A DNA stretch of 64,000 nucleotides. Origin: Anas platyrhynchos. Taxonomy: Eukaryota; Chordata; Aves; Anseriformes; Anatidae. Shown piece by piece: positions 1 to 14,600 of this stretch. The stretch is from positions 34,395,001-34,459,000 of the forward strand of contig NC_092594.1 of the NCBI RefSeq assembly GCF_047663525.1, written 5' to 3'. The notes beneath the pieces are model-generated. The model had not been told where the DNA came from and made no database searches. It worked only from the letters and a program-made list of their open reading frames with translations. Numbering within the stretch: position 1 is the stretch's first letter; each line of letters starts with the position of its first letter. Made by a program: the position numbers and the translations under genes.

Positions 1-2606
1 CAGCACGGGGAAGGCTCTGCCTGCAAGCCAGCAGCTGCAGGCGGGTGCTGCAGCCCGGCCTCCTCCTCTCGCCTCGCCAGCGCGTCCCTGCTCCTCCAAG
101 CTCGTGCTCGAGCTCCTCCTCGCTCCTTCCCTTCGCCACCTGAGCCCACAGGGCTGCTCCCCGTGCCCCCCGGGGCGGCAGCGCAGGGTTTCCGCAGCCA
201 GCACCGAACAACCTTGGTTTGCTGGCGCTGCCACCCCAGCTCCTGGCCTGATGCCACCGCGGTGCCAGGCCAGGAGCTGTCCCCGTCCCAGGACGCCCAC
301 GCCTGCTGTCCTCAGGCAACCTGAGCCCTCCGGGTGGCTGCGGCACGGAGCAGAAGGGTGCAGGCAGCTCTGCGCAGCCAGCACGGTGCTGCTGGAGAGG
401 AGCTGGTGTCCCCTGATGCTCCCTCCGTCCTCCAGTGCCCCCAGTACGGAGGTGGGCTCACGGCGTGGTCCTGCTGGAAACCTCGCCCACCCCCGGGGCT
501 GGCACATAAAGGGTCGGGGAAAAGAACCCCAACTGCCTCAGTCCTCTGCACCTCCCGTGACCTTTTTGGTTTTGCCCTCTGAAGTTCAGCACTTTTTTTA
601 TTTCCTTCAGAGATAAGAAATTAACCCTGAGCTGCAAGCAGCTCGATGCAGAGGCTCCAGCACACCTCTGCAAGAGCTGGGCTCGAGCACGTCCTGACGC
701 TGGAAGGAGCTGAAGGCTCGCAATAAATCAGCTGGGCTTTCGGGGGGGTGATGTTCTGACTGTGTTAAAAGGTGGGATTTTTCTTCTCCCCTCCTCCCCT
801 CTTTCCCCAGGGCTGGGAGGAGAAACCAGATGTTGGAGGGCTTTCAGGAAAGGCAGTCTCTCGAGACGTCACATGCGATCCATATGCATCGGCGCCCGGC
901 CCTCCTCCTCCTCCTCCTCACCTAAGCCAAGAGCAGCGACCACACTCCCTCCCTCCCTCCCTCCCTCTCTCCCTCCCTCTCCTCCTGCAGCTCCGGGGGT
1001 GGGCGGCAGCTCCGCACATGGCCCCTTATTTCTGCTGGTTTTTAGGGAAGCTCCCTGGCAAAGATCCTAAGAAAGAGGGGCTGCATCGGAGCACCCCGGC
1101 CCCAAAGGGCAGGGCAGCTCCCGGTCTGGCTGCAGCCGGAGATCTGGGGTGGGTTGTCTGCTCCCGAATCAGACCCTCAGTGCCAAAAAGCTACAAAAAG
1201 CCGAAAAGGAAAGCGGGGGGAGGGAGAAGAGGCCTTGGAGGGTGTCAAGGAGAAGTGTCAAGACCCGAGCATGAGCAGCGTGTCTGGGGCATCGCAGCTT
1301 CTCTCCCTCACCTTCCCCTCTCGGCGAAATCCAAGCCTGGCTTTTGAAGCCGTGCCCTAACTCCTTGCCAATTTTGCAACCCTCGCAGAGCTGTGCGAAG
1401 TGGGAGCCTGAGAGGACAGTCATCTCTGCAACGGGATGAGATCAGGACTTTTGGAAACACATTTGTTGGAAGTAGCAACTTGGCACTCGGATTGCTGGCA
1501 GCAGCTATGACCTGCGAGATAGCATCTCTTCTGCTGGCTTCACCCCGCGTCGCAGGGCGCTGCTCCAAGATCGGGCTGGGGTTTTAGGGTTACCCACCAC
1601 CATCGGCTACCCGCGTTCTGTCACACGCCTGTTCAGGAAACGGGATCTCTCTAAAACCAGAAGCAATCCCCTTCTCCTTCCCCGGCCCCGCGCACGCAGC
1701 GGGTGCGACACCGCGCTCCGGTACCGCCACCAGAAATCACGAGCCTGCTGCCCAAGAGTTTCTCCCATACACAAATCACAAACCCAGATAAAAAAACCAA
1801 AAGCAGCTTGCCAAAACAAATATCCCTTCCAACCGCTATCCCATTTGTTACACGAACAAGTGCTTCTTCCTCAAGAAGGAAGACTTGAACGCACTGCGAG
1901 CCTGAGTCGCTACGACCCAGTGCGCATCAGCCATAAAGAGAGATTCCAAAGAAATTAAAATAAAAAGGATGAAGGCTTTGAAAACTTCTTTTCCAAGCGC
2001 TTGCTGAAGCCCTCTCCGCTAGCATCACTCAGTCATACGTCCCCCTGTCTTCACTCAGAGCTCAGCGTGGGAGAGGGAACGCGCAAGGCAACTTTGGGGA
2101 CTGGGCTAGGGATTGTCTTACAAGGTGCCTCCATGGCATTCGGGGCCGTGCGCTTGGATCGAATCCGCTTCTGCCTGCAGCCACAGCCCACGCCAGCATT
2201 TGTTAATGCTTTCAGTGATTGCATTTGGAAAAAATCAAGTGGTTAACCAGAGGGGGAAAAAGTTTCAGGAATCAAAATCCAGAATGTTTTCAATTACGCG
2301 CGTCTGTTAGGACCAAAGAACAAATACAATCTCAACCCAAACACAAAACAAGCAGCTTTGGAGAAACATCGATTGCAAATACACAGAAACCTCTGCAAGC
2401 GAGAAACAAAACCGCTTTCAGGCCACGGAAACCAGAAAGCGAAGGTGGGAGGAGGGCAGACCACGGGTTATTCCCAAACGGGTCAGCTGGGTGGGCGTGC
2501 TGCTTGGCCGGGGTCCCCTCGGGGACAGAAGCCGAGCGCCGGCAGCGAGGCGCGAGCAGACCCGAGCGCCCCGTCGACGCGGGCGCCGGGAGGAGCGGCA
2601 GCCTAC
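1..2606 (-). other. SSBP3 intron 5 (partial)
   Basis: This is intronic sequence 3' of exon 5. I looked for the next SSBP3 exon (expected to begin near residues FMSPRYAGG) on the minus strand and did not find it, so it should lie beyond the left edge. The stretch holds a CT-rich simple repeat at 945-994, a CRE-like GACGTCAC at 865-872, and an AT-richer patch at about 1740-2000. No gene is supported. Confidence 0.7.
945..994. repeat. (CCCT)n / CT-rich simple repeat
   Basis: Runs of CCCT and CTCT tetramers are visible directly in the sequence. Confidence 0.9.
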
Positions 2607-2696
2607 CTGGAAGAAACCTGGCGGGATGGGGCCCCCGGGCATCCCGTCGTTCGGGGGAATGTTTCCAAGCACGGGACTCGGGGCGGCAGCTGCGCT
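2607..2696 (-). CDS. SSBP3: SSBP3 coding exon 5 (start of Pro/Gly-rich region)
   Basis: The exon is 90 nt (30 codons), with acceptor TTGTTCCCCGCAG and donor GTAGGC. It starts [18 protein letters not shown] and ends PIPPGFFQ. Phase 0 at both ends fits exon 4. It is the only coding exon seen in the left 30 kb. Confidence 0.93.
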
Positions 2697-5600
2697 CTGC
2701 GGGGAACAAAACCAGGACAGACACGTTGGTTTCGAGTCGGAGTTCAGGAGGAGATAATAATACAAAAAGTCGTCCCCCCCCCGGCCATGCCGCGCTGGGT
2801 CGATCGGCACGGTCCCCGCAGCATCGCTCGAGGCCGGAGCAAGGAGCAGAGGATGCTCGGGGCTGTTTTGGTGGCCGGGTTTGGGAGCGGAGCTCACCCA
2901 CTCTCCCCTTCTCACCACGCTCACCCGATCCTACACCAGCATCGCCAGCGAGCTCCTTGCAGCTCACCCCGAAAATGGCCATGCAAAAAGCAGGGATGGC
3001 CCCAGGGCTCATTTGTTTGTCTGAGCAGCCACCCAGGAGCCTCACCTAGCGCGTCACGCCAGCCAGGAGCTATTTTAAGGCTTTTTAAACGCATCTCGGA
3101 GCCCACCTCCCCCCACGCACCCTTCTCGCTTCGCTTCTGGCCTCCAAAGACGCTTCCCCTGCTTCCCCACCACCGTCGCCAGGGGTTTTTTTCACAGAAA
3201 TCCCACCAAACCCTGGCTCACGCCTCCCTGCCGCCAGCTCCAGCGCGGGCACGAGCGGCTTCGCCACGAGAAGGGGAAGGGGACGGTGTTGGGTTGCCCA
3301 GCCAGCCCTGCTTAGCAACTGGATTAATATTTACTGCCTCTCTGCCACGAACAGCGATGCACAAAGGAGGATTTCTGGCCAGGGGACCGGCCCCAGGGCT
3401 GGCCGCGGAACAAAGGGCACCCTCCCAGCCCCGCGGGCACGGCGCTGAGGAAGCGCCCAGGAGGATGGGGGTAAAAAACATCACCCCGAGGAAATCCTGA
3501 GCTCGGTTTGAACCCAAACTCAGCCACCATGGCCCAGCCAAACCCCGAGTCCCACCGGCAGCACGGCCAGCTCCGTGCACACACCGTGACCCAGCGGGAT
3601 GGAGGTGACCGCGCTGTGCCAGCTGCTGCTGTGCCCACCCCTGGAAGCATCCTAGAGGACAGCAGGGGCCGAATCTCCCCCAAAAAAAGCCTTCTGTGAA
3701 ACAACCACCCCACAAGGGGCTGGGAGAGCGGGGCATCCCGAGCAGCCTTCCCCGCAAAAGCAGCGGAGAAGGCCAGATCTGAGCGCTTTTGCAGTTAATA
3801 AAAAAAAGGCCTGGCAGGGAAAATCAGCCTACCCATTCCAGGCTCTTTTTATACTTCAGACGGCAGCAAAAATAGAAAGGAGAGGGAGTGAACCCAGTTC
3901 TCCCCCCCTCCCGTCCCCCCAAGTGGGTCAGCTATAAAAGTAAAACCCAATCTTAATCCGAGGCCATGAGCATATTGCAGTTTCTCTGCAAAGCAGATGA
4001 ATGCTCTTAGCGCAGAAATAGAGGAGAGCGAGCCCCCGACTGCAGCGAGCCCATTTGGAATTTCCTTTATTAAACCCTCGATCACGCAAAACGCCACTCT
4101 CCAAAGGCGGCGCGCGGCGCCGTAAAGCTGCCAAGGTGATATTTTATGGTTTCACAAGATTTCCAGCACACCATAATCCCTTGCCGGGGAATCTCCCGCG
4201 GCAAGACGGGTCCCCCCGCGCTGCGAGCCCACCCGGGGGCTGCCGCCGGCACGGTGCGGGGCCCGGCTTTGGGATCGGAGCCACGGGATCGGGGCGACAG
4301 CGGGGTCGGGGTCGGCACGCAGAGGGAGCAGAGCGGCCAGAAAGCCCCTTTTTGGTGCTTTTTTGCACCCTTTTTGGTGCAAAAAGCGCCTCGGTCCGCT
4401 AAACCACCAAATCTGAGCTTTTTTTTCTGCCTTTGTGTCGAACCGAAGTCTGCTGCGCTCCTCCTCCCTCTGCAACAGGGAGTAGGGGGAGGAGGGCGCC
4501 GCAGCCAAAGAAAATCTTTAAGCAAATGCACATTTTTCCACAAAACCACAGAACCTTTTCTTTTTTTTTTTTTTTTTCCGCCATCAACACCCCCAAACCT
4601 CACCTCCGCGCCCGCCGCGTCAACGCGGGCTGAATGCGCCGCGCACATGTGGCGCTTGGCAGGGCTCAATAATTAAAAACCCACAAGTGCCCTGAGCATA
4701 TTGTAGGATGGGAGCCAAATTGGTCAGCCCTTGATGAATGATTTACAAGGCTGCGAAGTGACGTTTTTTACTTCTTTTTTTTTTTTTTTCTTCCCCTCCC
4801 CATCGCCGCCGCCAAGGTGAGCGCCGAGGCACCTTTCGGAGCCCTGCGCAGCACGGGATGCGCCGGGGCACTGCGAGCACCGGGAACAAACCCTCTGAAC
4901 CCCAAAAGCGCATGCCCCAAACCCAAGGGCGCTCACCCCAACCCAGGTTCTTCTCCCCCTTGAGGTTCTTCTCCCTGTTTTTTGGAGGTGAGCGGCGTGC
5001 TGACGCTGTGGATCGCGGCGCTGCGCCTCCGAAGCCAGGCGCTCGGTTAACACAGCGCCTCGGTGCGCCGGCAGATGCCGTCTAAGCCCTTAAATCGCGC
5101 ACTAATTGCACTAATTGAGCTAACAGTCTCTGTTTCGTCTCCCTACCCTGAGTCAACCAGCGTCTTCTGGTACTGCCGGAGAGATCCAAGCTGTTGACTG
5201 CAGTGTTATTTTGTCAGCCATTAAGCGATTCATCAGAGTCATTAATTGATTTATTACTGCTGCCTGCGAGTATAGCTCTGCAAATAAAGAATGATGTAGG
5301 TCAGGAGGCGAGAGGAATTGGACAAAACAACACAGCCAGGAGCTGGAGGCTTAAATTATCCGGAGGAGGCCGCTCACGCAGGCCCACCGACACGGGGTTA
5401 CGGGGGAAAAAAAGATGGAAAAAAAGGACGAGACGCGTGGCTTGGCCCCGCTGCCAGGAACCCCGCTGGCCGGGGCGCTCAGCACCACCTTGCAGGATGT
5501 GCTGCCAAGAGGCAGCGATGCCCCGCGCCGCAGCGGGGACGTGCCAGCCCCGCCGGGACGTGGTGGTGGCGGGGAGGTGATGGTCACCACGCCGGGTGCC

Positions 5601-8600
5601 TTTCCGTGGGGTTTCCCACCTGCGGGAGGTTTAGGGGAGGCCAGGAGGATGTGCTGTGGCTGGGGAGCGTGAGCACATCTTGTCTGGAGAGGCAGGGAGC
5701 GGAGGCAGGACACAGCTCTCCCAGAATTAGGGTGCCATCGGAGGTGCCGGGTGAGATCGGTGCGCGTTTAGCGCAGGAACACGGAGCCTGGGGGCAGAAG
5801 GCTTTAAATCTCGGTGAGTTTTTCCAGCTCAAATCTATCCGGGACGTAAAAGGGCTATTAAAACAGCCTTATTTTCTTAACCTAATCCGTCAGAAGAAGC
5901 CGGGTTATTCAACCCTACTAATTGCCTGTAGGGGCGGAAGGGCAGAGGCCGGCGCGGCCGTGCCGCGTGCCCTGGCTCCCCCTGCCCCAGGCTGCCCCGC
6001 GGCACCTCGGTGTCACCGGGACGCTCAGCGCCCTCCTGCCCCGGGCTGATGGCAACTCGCCTCCGCTCCTCCGTGCCACGGCAGGGACGGAAGGGACACG
6101 TCCCAGCGGGGCGAGGATCGAGGCTTTGTGCATTTTCTCCAGCCGAGAGCTGAGCTCTTTGCTGGGCCCCGGGGCTGGGCAGCAGTGGGCGTTGCGCGAG
6201 CCCCTCCCGGCGCCGGCAGCGGTGGTTTCCTGCCCCCCCCCCGGGCTGATTCAACCTGCGATCAGCATCTTCCCATGCGTCACCACCGAGGCTGGAGGGG
6301 TTCAGGGCCACTCTCTGAGACCTGACGCAGGTTGGCTCCGCTCTGCTCCGTGCCTCAGCTTGCCACAAGCCTGTGTCCTCTCTGTCCCTGCACCGCCACC
6401 GCTGCTGCTCCCTGCTCCCCGCGGTGCCGAGGTCCCAGCTCTGCCCGGCAGCGCTCGCCCTGCTGCTCAGCGTGGGCTGGTTCCTCCCGTGCACGCTTGG
6501 GGTGGTGCCGTGCATGCAGCTTTCAGGGGCTGGCTCTCACCAACCCCTCTTTGTTTTTTTTTTTTTTTGCAAACAACCTCAAAACACCGGTGCGAGACGC
6601 CAAGAGGCTTCAGAGAGGACATTTCCTTCCTGGGAAGCGCCACGAGCACCGGCTGCTCTGCAGCAAGGCAGCGGAGGGGCTGAGGCACGAGGTGGGCAGC
6701 GCAGGGAGCTGACAGCACGGAGCCGGAGAGGTGCTGCGGCCAGCTGAGAGCTCACACTGCTGGCATGGGAGCTTTCTGCCCCCTTTTCCTCTCCACGAGG
6801 GCCAGAAGAGCAGCACGGAGGACTCCAGCTGCACCTTGCACCTTGCAGGGGGAGCAGCACAAGCTCCAGTACGGGCCCTGCAGCAGGATTGGCACCCTCA
6901 AGGTGTGCAGCATGCGAGAAGTTGCACGAGAAGCCCAAATTTGGAGCAGCTTTACTTCGTGTGCCCTTTGTCAGCCCTGGCAGGAGCCCACCTCTCTGCT
7001 ATGAGCTCACAGGGATGGTGAGGACGGAGCTGGACCCTACCTGGCCGCTGTTATTTGTTGTTTGCCAGCAGCCTGAGAAAGAACTGGGCGTGCAGGCCAG
7101 GACTTAAGCAGGCTGCATAAACAGGTACTACCGAATTAAATCGGACTCCGGTTAAGCCTTTTCATCTCATTAAAGCTGCCTTCATCTTCTGCGGCGAGGC
7201 TTTAAATTTAATAACAGGGCACTCCCACACCTCCCCGTAACCTGATTAGCGCCGGGGGGCGGCCGCACGCCGAGCGTGGCACGGGGCTGGCGCCCGGCAC
7301 GTCCCCACCTCGCCTCGCTGCCCCAAGGCCAAAGTCAAAGCTGGAGGTGGGCATCCTCCCGTGCCCCCAGAGCTGCTTTCAAAGCTCCTGAAACCTCCCT
7401 GCATCACGCCAGCACGGCCCCAGGGGAAAAGAAAAAGAAAGAAAAGGGAAGGAAGAGCTCCGGGAGCGAGGTGCCAGCCTCCCCGGGCGCAGGCTCTCCG
7501 GATGAAGCGTTTTTCTTGGTCCTGCCTTTACCCAGAGCTCCACAACAGGTTGCTGCCTCCTCGGAGGAACGCCTAAAAACCCCTAAAAGCAAAACCAGGA
7601 GCTGCACGATTTACTCTTGAGTTTCCCTTCCTGCATTGCCCGGCACGTGCTGCCCTGGCGAGGGCAGGTTTGGCTGAATTACGCCCCGGGACCTTCCTGC
7701 ACGACTTTAAAAGCATCACCTGAGAGCAGGGGAAGAGCTGCAGAGGGAGCAGCAGCTCCTGTCCCCCAGCCGGGGGCTGTTCCCCCTCTTTCTTTATAAA
7801 AAGACAGAAGGAAAGCAGCAGCCTGCACCTTCACATCTGAAGGCTGAGCTTTAGAGGGGAAAAAACAAAAAAAGGCAAAACATTCAATGGTGTTCCAAGC
7901 AAATATGGAGCTTTTTTCTTTTTTTTTTCCCCCTTGTAAAGGATAATCTGAGACAGCAGCTCCACCAGAGCGGCTTCAGCCACAAAACAATAGGATTTTA
8001 ATCTCTTAAGTAGGCGGCCCCCTTATCCCCGGGAAGGAAGCCCCTTCAGTCATTTACAAGTTTGTAAATAAGGCTCCTGGTAGCATCGCGCGGACATCTG
8101 CTCCGCGAGCCTGACAGTGTTGCTGCTAACATTTACAAACATCCTTACGCAAACACACATCGCTCTCTGCTGATCTGGCTTTAGCTAAATATATCCCGAG
8201 GAAATAACTTGGCAGGGCCGCAGAATTTCGCGGCAGCCGAATTAAAGGGGAGAAGAAGGGGGAAAAAATTAAAAAAATACAAAATAAATAAAGGAGGGAA
8301 GGGGATGGTGAAAGCACGAGGGGTAAGGGGGGATGAACGCAGCCGGGCTCGGTGCGGAGGGAAACTTTGGGGAAGTTCAGCGCGGGTTCCTAAGTCCTGG
8401 CAAAGCTGTGCTGCCCCCAAATCGCTTGGGTTGAAGCTGCTCCAGCCCCAGCACCGTCCCCAGCACCCCAGCTCCACGCGGAGAGGTTTGGGGAGCCTCC
8501 CCGCTGCCCCACAAGGAGCCTGGAAGGCGCTCTAACTACGCAGGTATTAATTACGGTGAGTTCCCCTCCAATCATTCCAGCGGCAGGCACGCCAGGCGCT

Positions 8601-11600
8601 TTTCCAGCAATCGATACCACCCATCTGAGGGCCCACCTGCCAAAAAAGTTACAGCAAATAATTATCTCCAATTTTCATTAGATAATGCAATCGCTCCGGA
8701 CTATTAATCTGCCGCCCGTCCGTCGGCGCGGGGTGCTCAGCTCCGCGTCTCCTCCTGCTTCCCTGTAGATTTGGTCCCAAGGCACCTCCACAAGCTTCGC
8801 ACAAGGCTCACGGATCCATTTTTTTATTTGGTTCCCCCCCCCAACTTCTTATTTTTTAAAATGAAAGGGGAGCAGCGCTGCTGGCAGCGACTCGATGGAG
8901 TTTGGGGCCATAGCCACACGCTCGCCCGTGCCCCAAAACCGGCCTCCACGCTCCCCAGAGCGACTTCTCCCACCTCTGCCAAGCACAAATCAAGGACAAA
9001 TTTTAAGGGAAGCCCCCCCAGCTGCTCCCAGCCTGGGCACGAGCCACGCCAGCTTTTGGGGAGAAACAGCAAGGCTTTGGGGCCGGCTGCTTCCAGGACA
9101 GGCTACGGCTCCGAGCCCATCAAGACGGGGAGCAGACCTTGTTTGGGAAGCGCCACGCAGCTCTGATGCTATGTAAACATTAATAAACTGCAAGCACGCG
9201 ATGCAGCTTTCATTTTTGTTGTTTTTTTTTCTTTTTTTTTTTTTTTTTTTCCAAATCAGGAGCCTGCTGGCTTCGGCAGCCGGGCTTCTGTTTGACAGCG
9301 CCTGTCTCCGTCGCCGCTTCTGCTTCTCCTGCCTTGCTAGAGTTGGAAATTGCCAAGTGAATCCTGGAAGGGGTTTCGAGGCAAGCTAGATTTACATTGG
9401 TAACCTGATTTAAAAAGGCAAAATAATAAAAATAAAAAGGATTCACGGCGTTAGGAGAAGGCCACCCCACTGCTCTGGGGTTTAATGGGGCCGAGGGGCT
9501 CACCCATGGGGGATGTCGCCGGGCGTGTAGGGCAGGCAGCGCACTGCAACGTGCCTCGAGGGTGTATTTGGGAAATAAATAAAGAAAGAAATATATTTTT
9601 TTGCTGCTTTACATTCCAACTAGTGGGTTTTATCCCGTAATCCCAGCTGCTGCTTGCGGTGCTCGTAGCCAGACACCAAGCGATGCGCGGGGCTGGCCCC
9701 ATGTTTGGGGCAGGAAGGGCACCCAACCCTCACCCAAAACTCTCTGCCCTCCTCACCAGACCCCATTTTTGGGGTGGTTTAGCTGAAAACTGCCCCACCT
9801 CGGCCCGGCCCAGCCCCTGACACCACCGGGAGCTGCGGTGCCCCGGGTCAGCCCCGTCTCAACCCAGGACGGCCCCACAAAACCTCCCGACTTGGTGCTT
9901 TATCTCCCGCCATGGGGAAAGGGGCGAAATGAATGCAAATACTCCGGCCGTCCTCCCCTTCTTGTTAGGCGCTTTGAATGCCAAAATATCACATTTGCTT
10001 AAGCCTATTTTCCTGCCAGCAGCTGGCTGTTATTATTCCCCGACACCAAAGGCGAGGGGGAGAGGGCCGGTCCCGAGCAGGTGAACGCCATCTGCCCGAC
10101 CCCGCAAGATGCCCGAGACAAAAAAGCCGGCACGGGGCCGTGGGGACCCTCCAGGGGCTGCCCTACCCCATGGGGGCCGCTCGGGGGGCTTTGGGGACCT
10201 GCAGGGGGAGGCACGCTCCTCTCGGCCCCAAAAGGATGCGCTCAAAGGGATGAAATGGGATCCCTGCTGCTCTTACAGCACCTCCAACCCCGAGATGCTG
10301 CCCTACAACAGGCTGCCCGAGCGTGTTTCCCCGTGGAAAGTCACCCAAAAACTCTTCCGACCAAGGCGAGCGTGGCTGCCCCTTTGTGGTTTTTACCATC
10401 AGGGTTTGTTTATTGCCGTTCTTTGTGGGTGCTGCCCCAAAAAAATACAGTTTCCCAGCTCCGGTAATTGCTGGAGGCATTTGAAAATTAATAGGGCAGC
10501 CAGAGCAGGGGACAGGAGGAGTAAATCTGACGTAACCGCCGCGTAACTCAGCCGCCAGCGCCAGCGGGTGGCTTCCTTCGCACCCGGCGCAGCCAGGGGC
10601 TAAGTGGGTTTGGGGCCGGTCGGGCTCCCAGCCCTGCCCCAAGGGATTTGGCAGCAGGAGGAGGAGGAACCCAAAGGAAACCCCATCTCCCGGGCTGCAG
10701 GGCTTCACCCGCGCCAGCCGAGCTCCCGTCCTGGCACAGTGACCGCGCGCGGAGCCCCGTCCCAGGGTGCCATCCCCCTGCCAGGCCAGGATTCGGATCC
10801 GAGCGCCGTTTCCAAGCCCTCCCTTCATCCCTGCGTGCTCACTTTCCCCTCTTGCCCTCCCCCTCTGCCTGACAGCCCTAAAGGAGAGCAGCTCCAGGGA
10901 TGGGGATGTGTGGGCACCACGGCCCCAGCGGTGCGGGATCACCTCGGGTTTGGGGCTGCCCCGTCCTGGGAAAACTTGGGCCGGCCGCGGCGAGGAAATG
11001 ACATCAGGGAGCAGGGGCTTTTGTGCCAGCAGCCCCCCGCCACGCCGCACAAAGCAGGAGGAGGTTTCTAAAAGCTCTCGTGGCAGGGAAGGGCCTCTCC
11101 ATCTTCCCCCAGGCTCTGGCTTTTGTATCCCCCTCGCCACCGCCGCGCCGCCGCGGCCGGATTCAGCGGCTCTGCTGTGGGAGCCCGGCCTCCTTCGCCT
11201 GCCATTGCTGCAGATTTCACCTCCGGGCGAAAGCAGAGAGAAAAAAAAAAAAAAAGAGGAGGAGGGGGAGGGATGTAAGAGGGAAGGAGGGAGGGCTGGG
11301 GGGCGCAGCCCGCCTCGCGTGGTCGGGAAAAACAACAGAATGTGGTTGGGGGAGAGCTGCGCGGCGGCTTGACAAAAATCGCATCGCCGAGGAGCTTTGG
11401 ATGGCTCTGCCAGAGAGGGAAAAAAAAAAAAAAAAAAAAAAAAAAAAGTGTCTTCCCACTTGCAAACAAGAGTTAATTATAGCCAGAAAGAAAAAAGGAG
11501 GAAGAGGAAAGCGTTAAAACCATCTGTGCCACAAGGAAGAGGCCGGGGCCGCGTGGCGCAGGCGGCAGCAGCGCCGACAGCTGTGCCGGCACCGCCGGGA

Positions 11601-14600
11601 GCGCCTCGGGTCCCTTCCCAGGGCCACGTCCCGGTGTCTGGGGGTGTCCCGGCACGGTGTGGGGTGGCACGGGTCCCCACGGGTGCCCCCCGGCGTAGCC
11701 GCTTCCCAAATATTTACCTAGCTGGTTTTGAAACCGAGCCGAAAAGCCGCAGGGTTTAAAGTCCACGTCCCGAAGCGCTCCGGCCTCGCTGTCGCCTGGC
11801 GGCCCCGGCTCGTAGAGAAATTCCTAGCAACTGGCTGAGGTGCTGCTCGTGGTCTCCAAAGAAACGGGACGAGCAGTCGAGACCCTATACAATGCCCGGG
11901 GTCTTGCCGGCCCTACAGGGGAGCAGTCCCTGAGCTGCCGGGGCCGGGTGAGGGCTGGGCACGCGAGCGGCTCATGGCAGAGGAGCCCTGGTGCTGCCCA
12001 GCCCCTGCACGGATCCACCGCAGAAAATAATTAGCCATAATTAAGGGCTTCTGGTTTATGGCTCAAGCGATTGTTTAACCAGCAGAGCCCTGTTGAGATG
12101 AAGTTCAGGGCTACGCCGATAAATGTTGCTTTGCTGGGATTTGGTTCGGCTGCAGCCTGCCAGGAAGGGAGCGGGGCTGCACAGAGCCACCCCGGGCACA
12201 CGAGCTGGGCCACCCCATAACTTTTGGGGTCTGGTCGGAGGGAGGAGAGGAGGAAAACAGGTGGGGAAAACCTGCTAGGGGCTGGAGAAGGCAGCAGGTG
12301 AAGCACCACAGAGCACGAAGCCGCTGCGGGAAGGTCTGGAGCGAGGTGGGGATGATGGAGCCACGCTCAGCATCCTTTAATTATCCAGGGATGGGGCCGA
12401 CGAGGTGGGTGGCGGCACCAAAACCCACAGCACGCTCAGACCGAGCGGAGTTCTGGCTCAGGAAGAGGAGGGAGAGGTTTCAGGAGCACCCAGCCCCACC
12501 TGCGGCGCTCTCCCCGCGGAGAACATATGGCCCGTCGCACGCAATTAGGGACATAACGAGCGGAGATAATCAGCGAGTTCGGGTGCTCCTCCGCCACGTG
12601 CCGCTCCTAAAAGGTGAGCCTCGATCCCCAGCGCCAGGTCCGGATCGCTGCACTGGGACGAGCACTTTGGCCCTAATCTTTGGGAGCCCCAAAGTGCCAA
12701 ATGTTCACCCATCCTCCCCAAAATTCATCCCCAAATCTGCACTTTTCCCATCATCAGGTGGAACCTGACTTCCCCCAAAGCCCAGCCTGCGCTGGTTTGT
12801 AGGTTCGGCAGCTCGGGAAGGGCGGGTGGAGCAGGGTTAAACCCCGAGATCAATATTCACGCCGAGACAGCTCCTCCGAGGCTGCAGTTGGTTAAGCAGC
12901 CCCGAGATTTTTGCCTTGAAGCGCCCCGCTGCAGCCACGGCCCTACAGTGTCCGGATGCACTCAGAGGGTAATTTATAAAGAGTCATGGAGGGGAACAGC
13001 AGGTTTGTAGGGTAGCACGGAGAAACCCGGCTTGGGTGAAAACCTGGCGGCAGCTCCACACAAACCACAAGTTTTTTTTTTTTTTTTTCTTTTTTTTCAT
13101 CCCAAGCAGCCCTCTGTTATCCCACAGCCCCGCAGGAGATGGTTTCGGTGCTGCCTCTCCTTTGGGAGAAGCCCTAAAGTTTTTAGGGATGGATGTGCCA
13201 CGAGAAGCAACTCCGGGGCTGGAGATGCCCGGGCGAGGGCTGGTGGAGATTTAGCACCTGGGCACGAGCGCCTGCGACGTAAATCTGTAAAATGGACAAA
13301 ATGTAAATCTGCCCCGCCAGGAGGTTCCCCCGGGGCTGGTTTTAAGACGAATTACCTGAAACCAGGCCAAACGCGACTCCCCGCTTCAAACCAGCAGCGG
13401 AGAAGCCCAGCACGGGGCAGGGGAAGGCCAAGGACGGGGCGGCCAGCGGCACGCGGAGCTCTGGGGATGGCCAACACCACCCTACAGGGCTGGAGCAGGA
13501 CATTTAGAGGCTGGGGAGGAGGAGGAGGAGGAGGAAGAAGGTGAGCAAGCCGTGGGGAAAGGCCCCGACGCTGCTCTGGAGCCGGGAGCATCCTCCCGTG
13601 CGGGGAATCGGAGCCCCGGAGGATGGGGCTTGCTCTGAGCGTGACCCAGGAGCAGTGTGGGGAGCACCCACGGCACACGAGCGCACCGTAACGCAGCTCC
13701 ACTTTAGACCCCGGTGTTTTAGGACGTGGCAGGAGCCTTTGTGCCATGGCCACAGCCACCAGAGATCAGTCAGGGATCCCTTACACCCCGATCCAGCGCT
13801 CGAGCTGGTGCAGCAAGCGCTGACTTAAAGACCCATATCAAATACACGCTGATACCGCCGCTTCCCGTTACCCACGCTGATGATTCAATTAATTTCAAAA
13901 CAGCAGTGAAATTTAATTTCCCCGTTAACCCTGCCAGCCCCTGCCATGGCGAGCGGCGAAGACCAGCAGCAGCCTGCCCGGCTTTCGGCTGGACCCGAGG
14001 GCTGGCGGGGAGAAGAGAGAGGGGAAGGGAGGAAAAGGGGAGCACGAGGGCTCTCCAAGCCCTTTGTAGGAGCAGGCGGTGGAAGTATGGGATGGAAACC
14101 AGCTCGGCGCTCGGCTCACCCACGGTTTGCCGGGTCCGAGAGCGACGTGAGCCCTCCTCGCCGCCACGCAGCCGGAGGAGAGGAGAGGAGGCAGCCCAGC
14201 CCGTGCAGAGCCCTCCCATCTGCTTTTGTTTTCCAGTGTGCGCCTCGGTCCCGGGCTCCGCTAAGCCCCTGAAGTCAGCGGGCATCTGTTCGCCTCCACC
14301 CATCGCAAGCTGCCAGCGCCCGCCGCTCTGACAGCCATCAATCACGCCGTAATGTGCTGACCACAAGACCCAGTGGGACATCATTTTCAAGTCAAATGCA
14401 GCAGTTAGCATAAAATAAAGCATCGCCCTGTTTTTATGATGCTGCAGCTGCAGCGAGGGACTCGGCGCGCAACAAAAGTGAGGGGGGAGAAAAAAAAAAA
14501 AAGGCACAGGAAAATGGCAATTCTACTCTTCTGAGTCATAACAATTATGACGTTGTGATAAGAAACGTTTTCTATGAATTTTTAAGTACCAGTAATCCTG

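Noticed and set aside
2219-3500. Open frames of 276 and 380 codons on the plus strand around SSBP3 exon 5
   Set aside because: They overlap the exon antisense, have biased Arg/Pro/Ser composition typical of GC-rich DNA, and show no domain or splice structure.
10163-11335. 390-codon minus-strand open frame in SSBP3 intron 4
   Set aside because: It is low-complexity GC-driven sequence with homopolymer-coded runs and no protein-like conservation that I can see.
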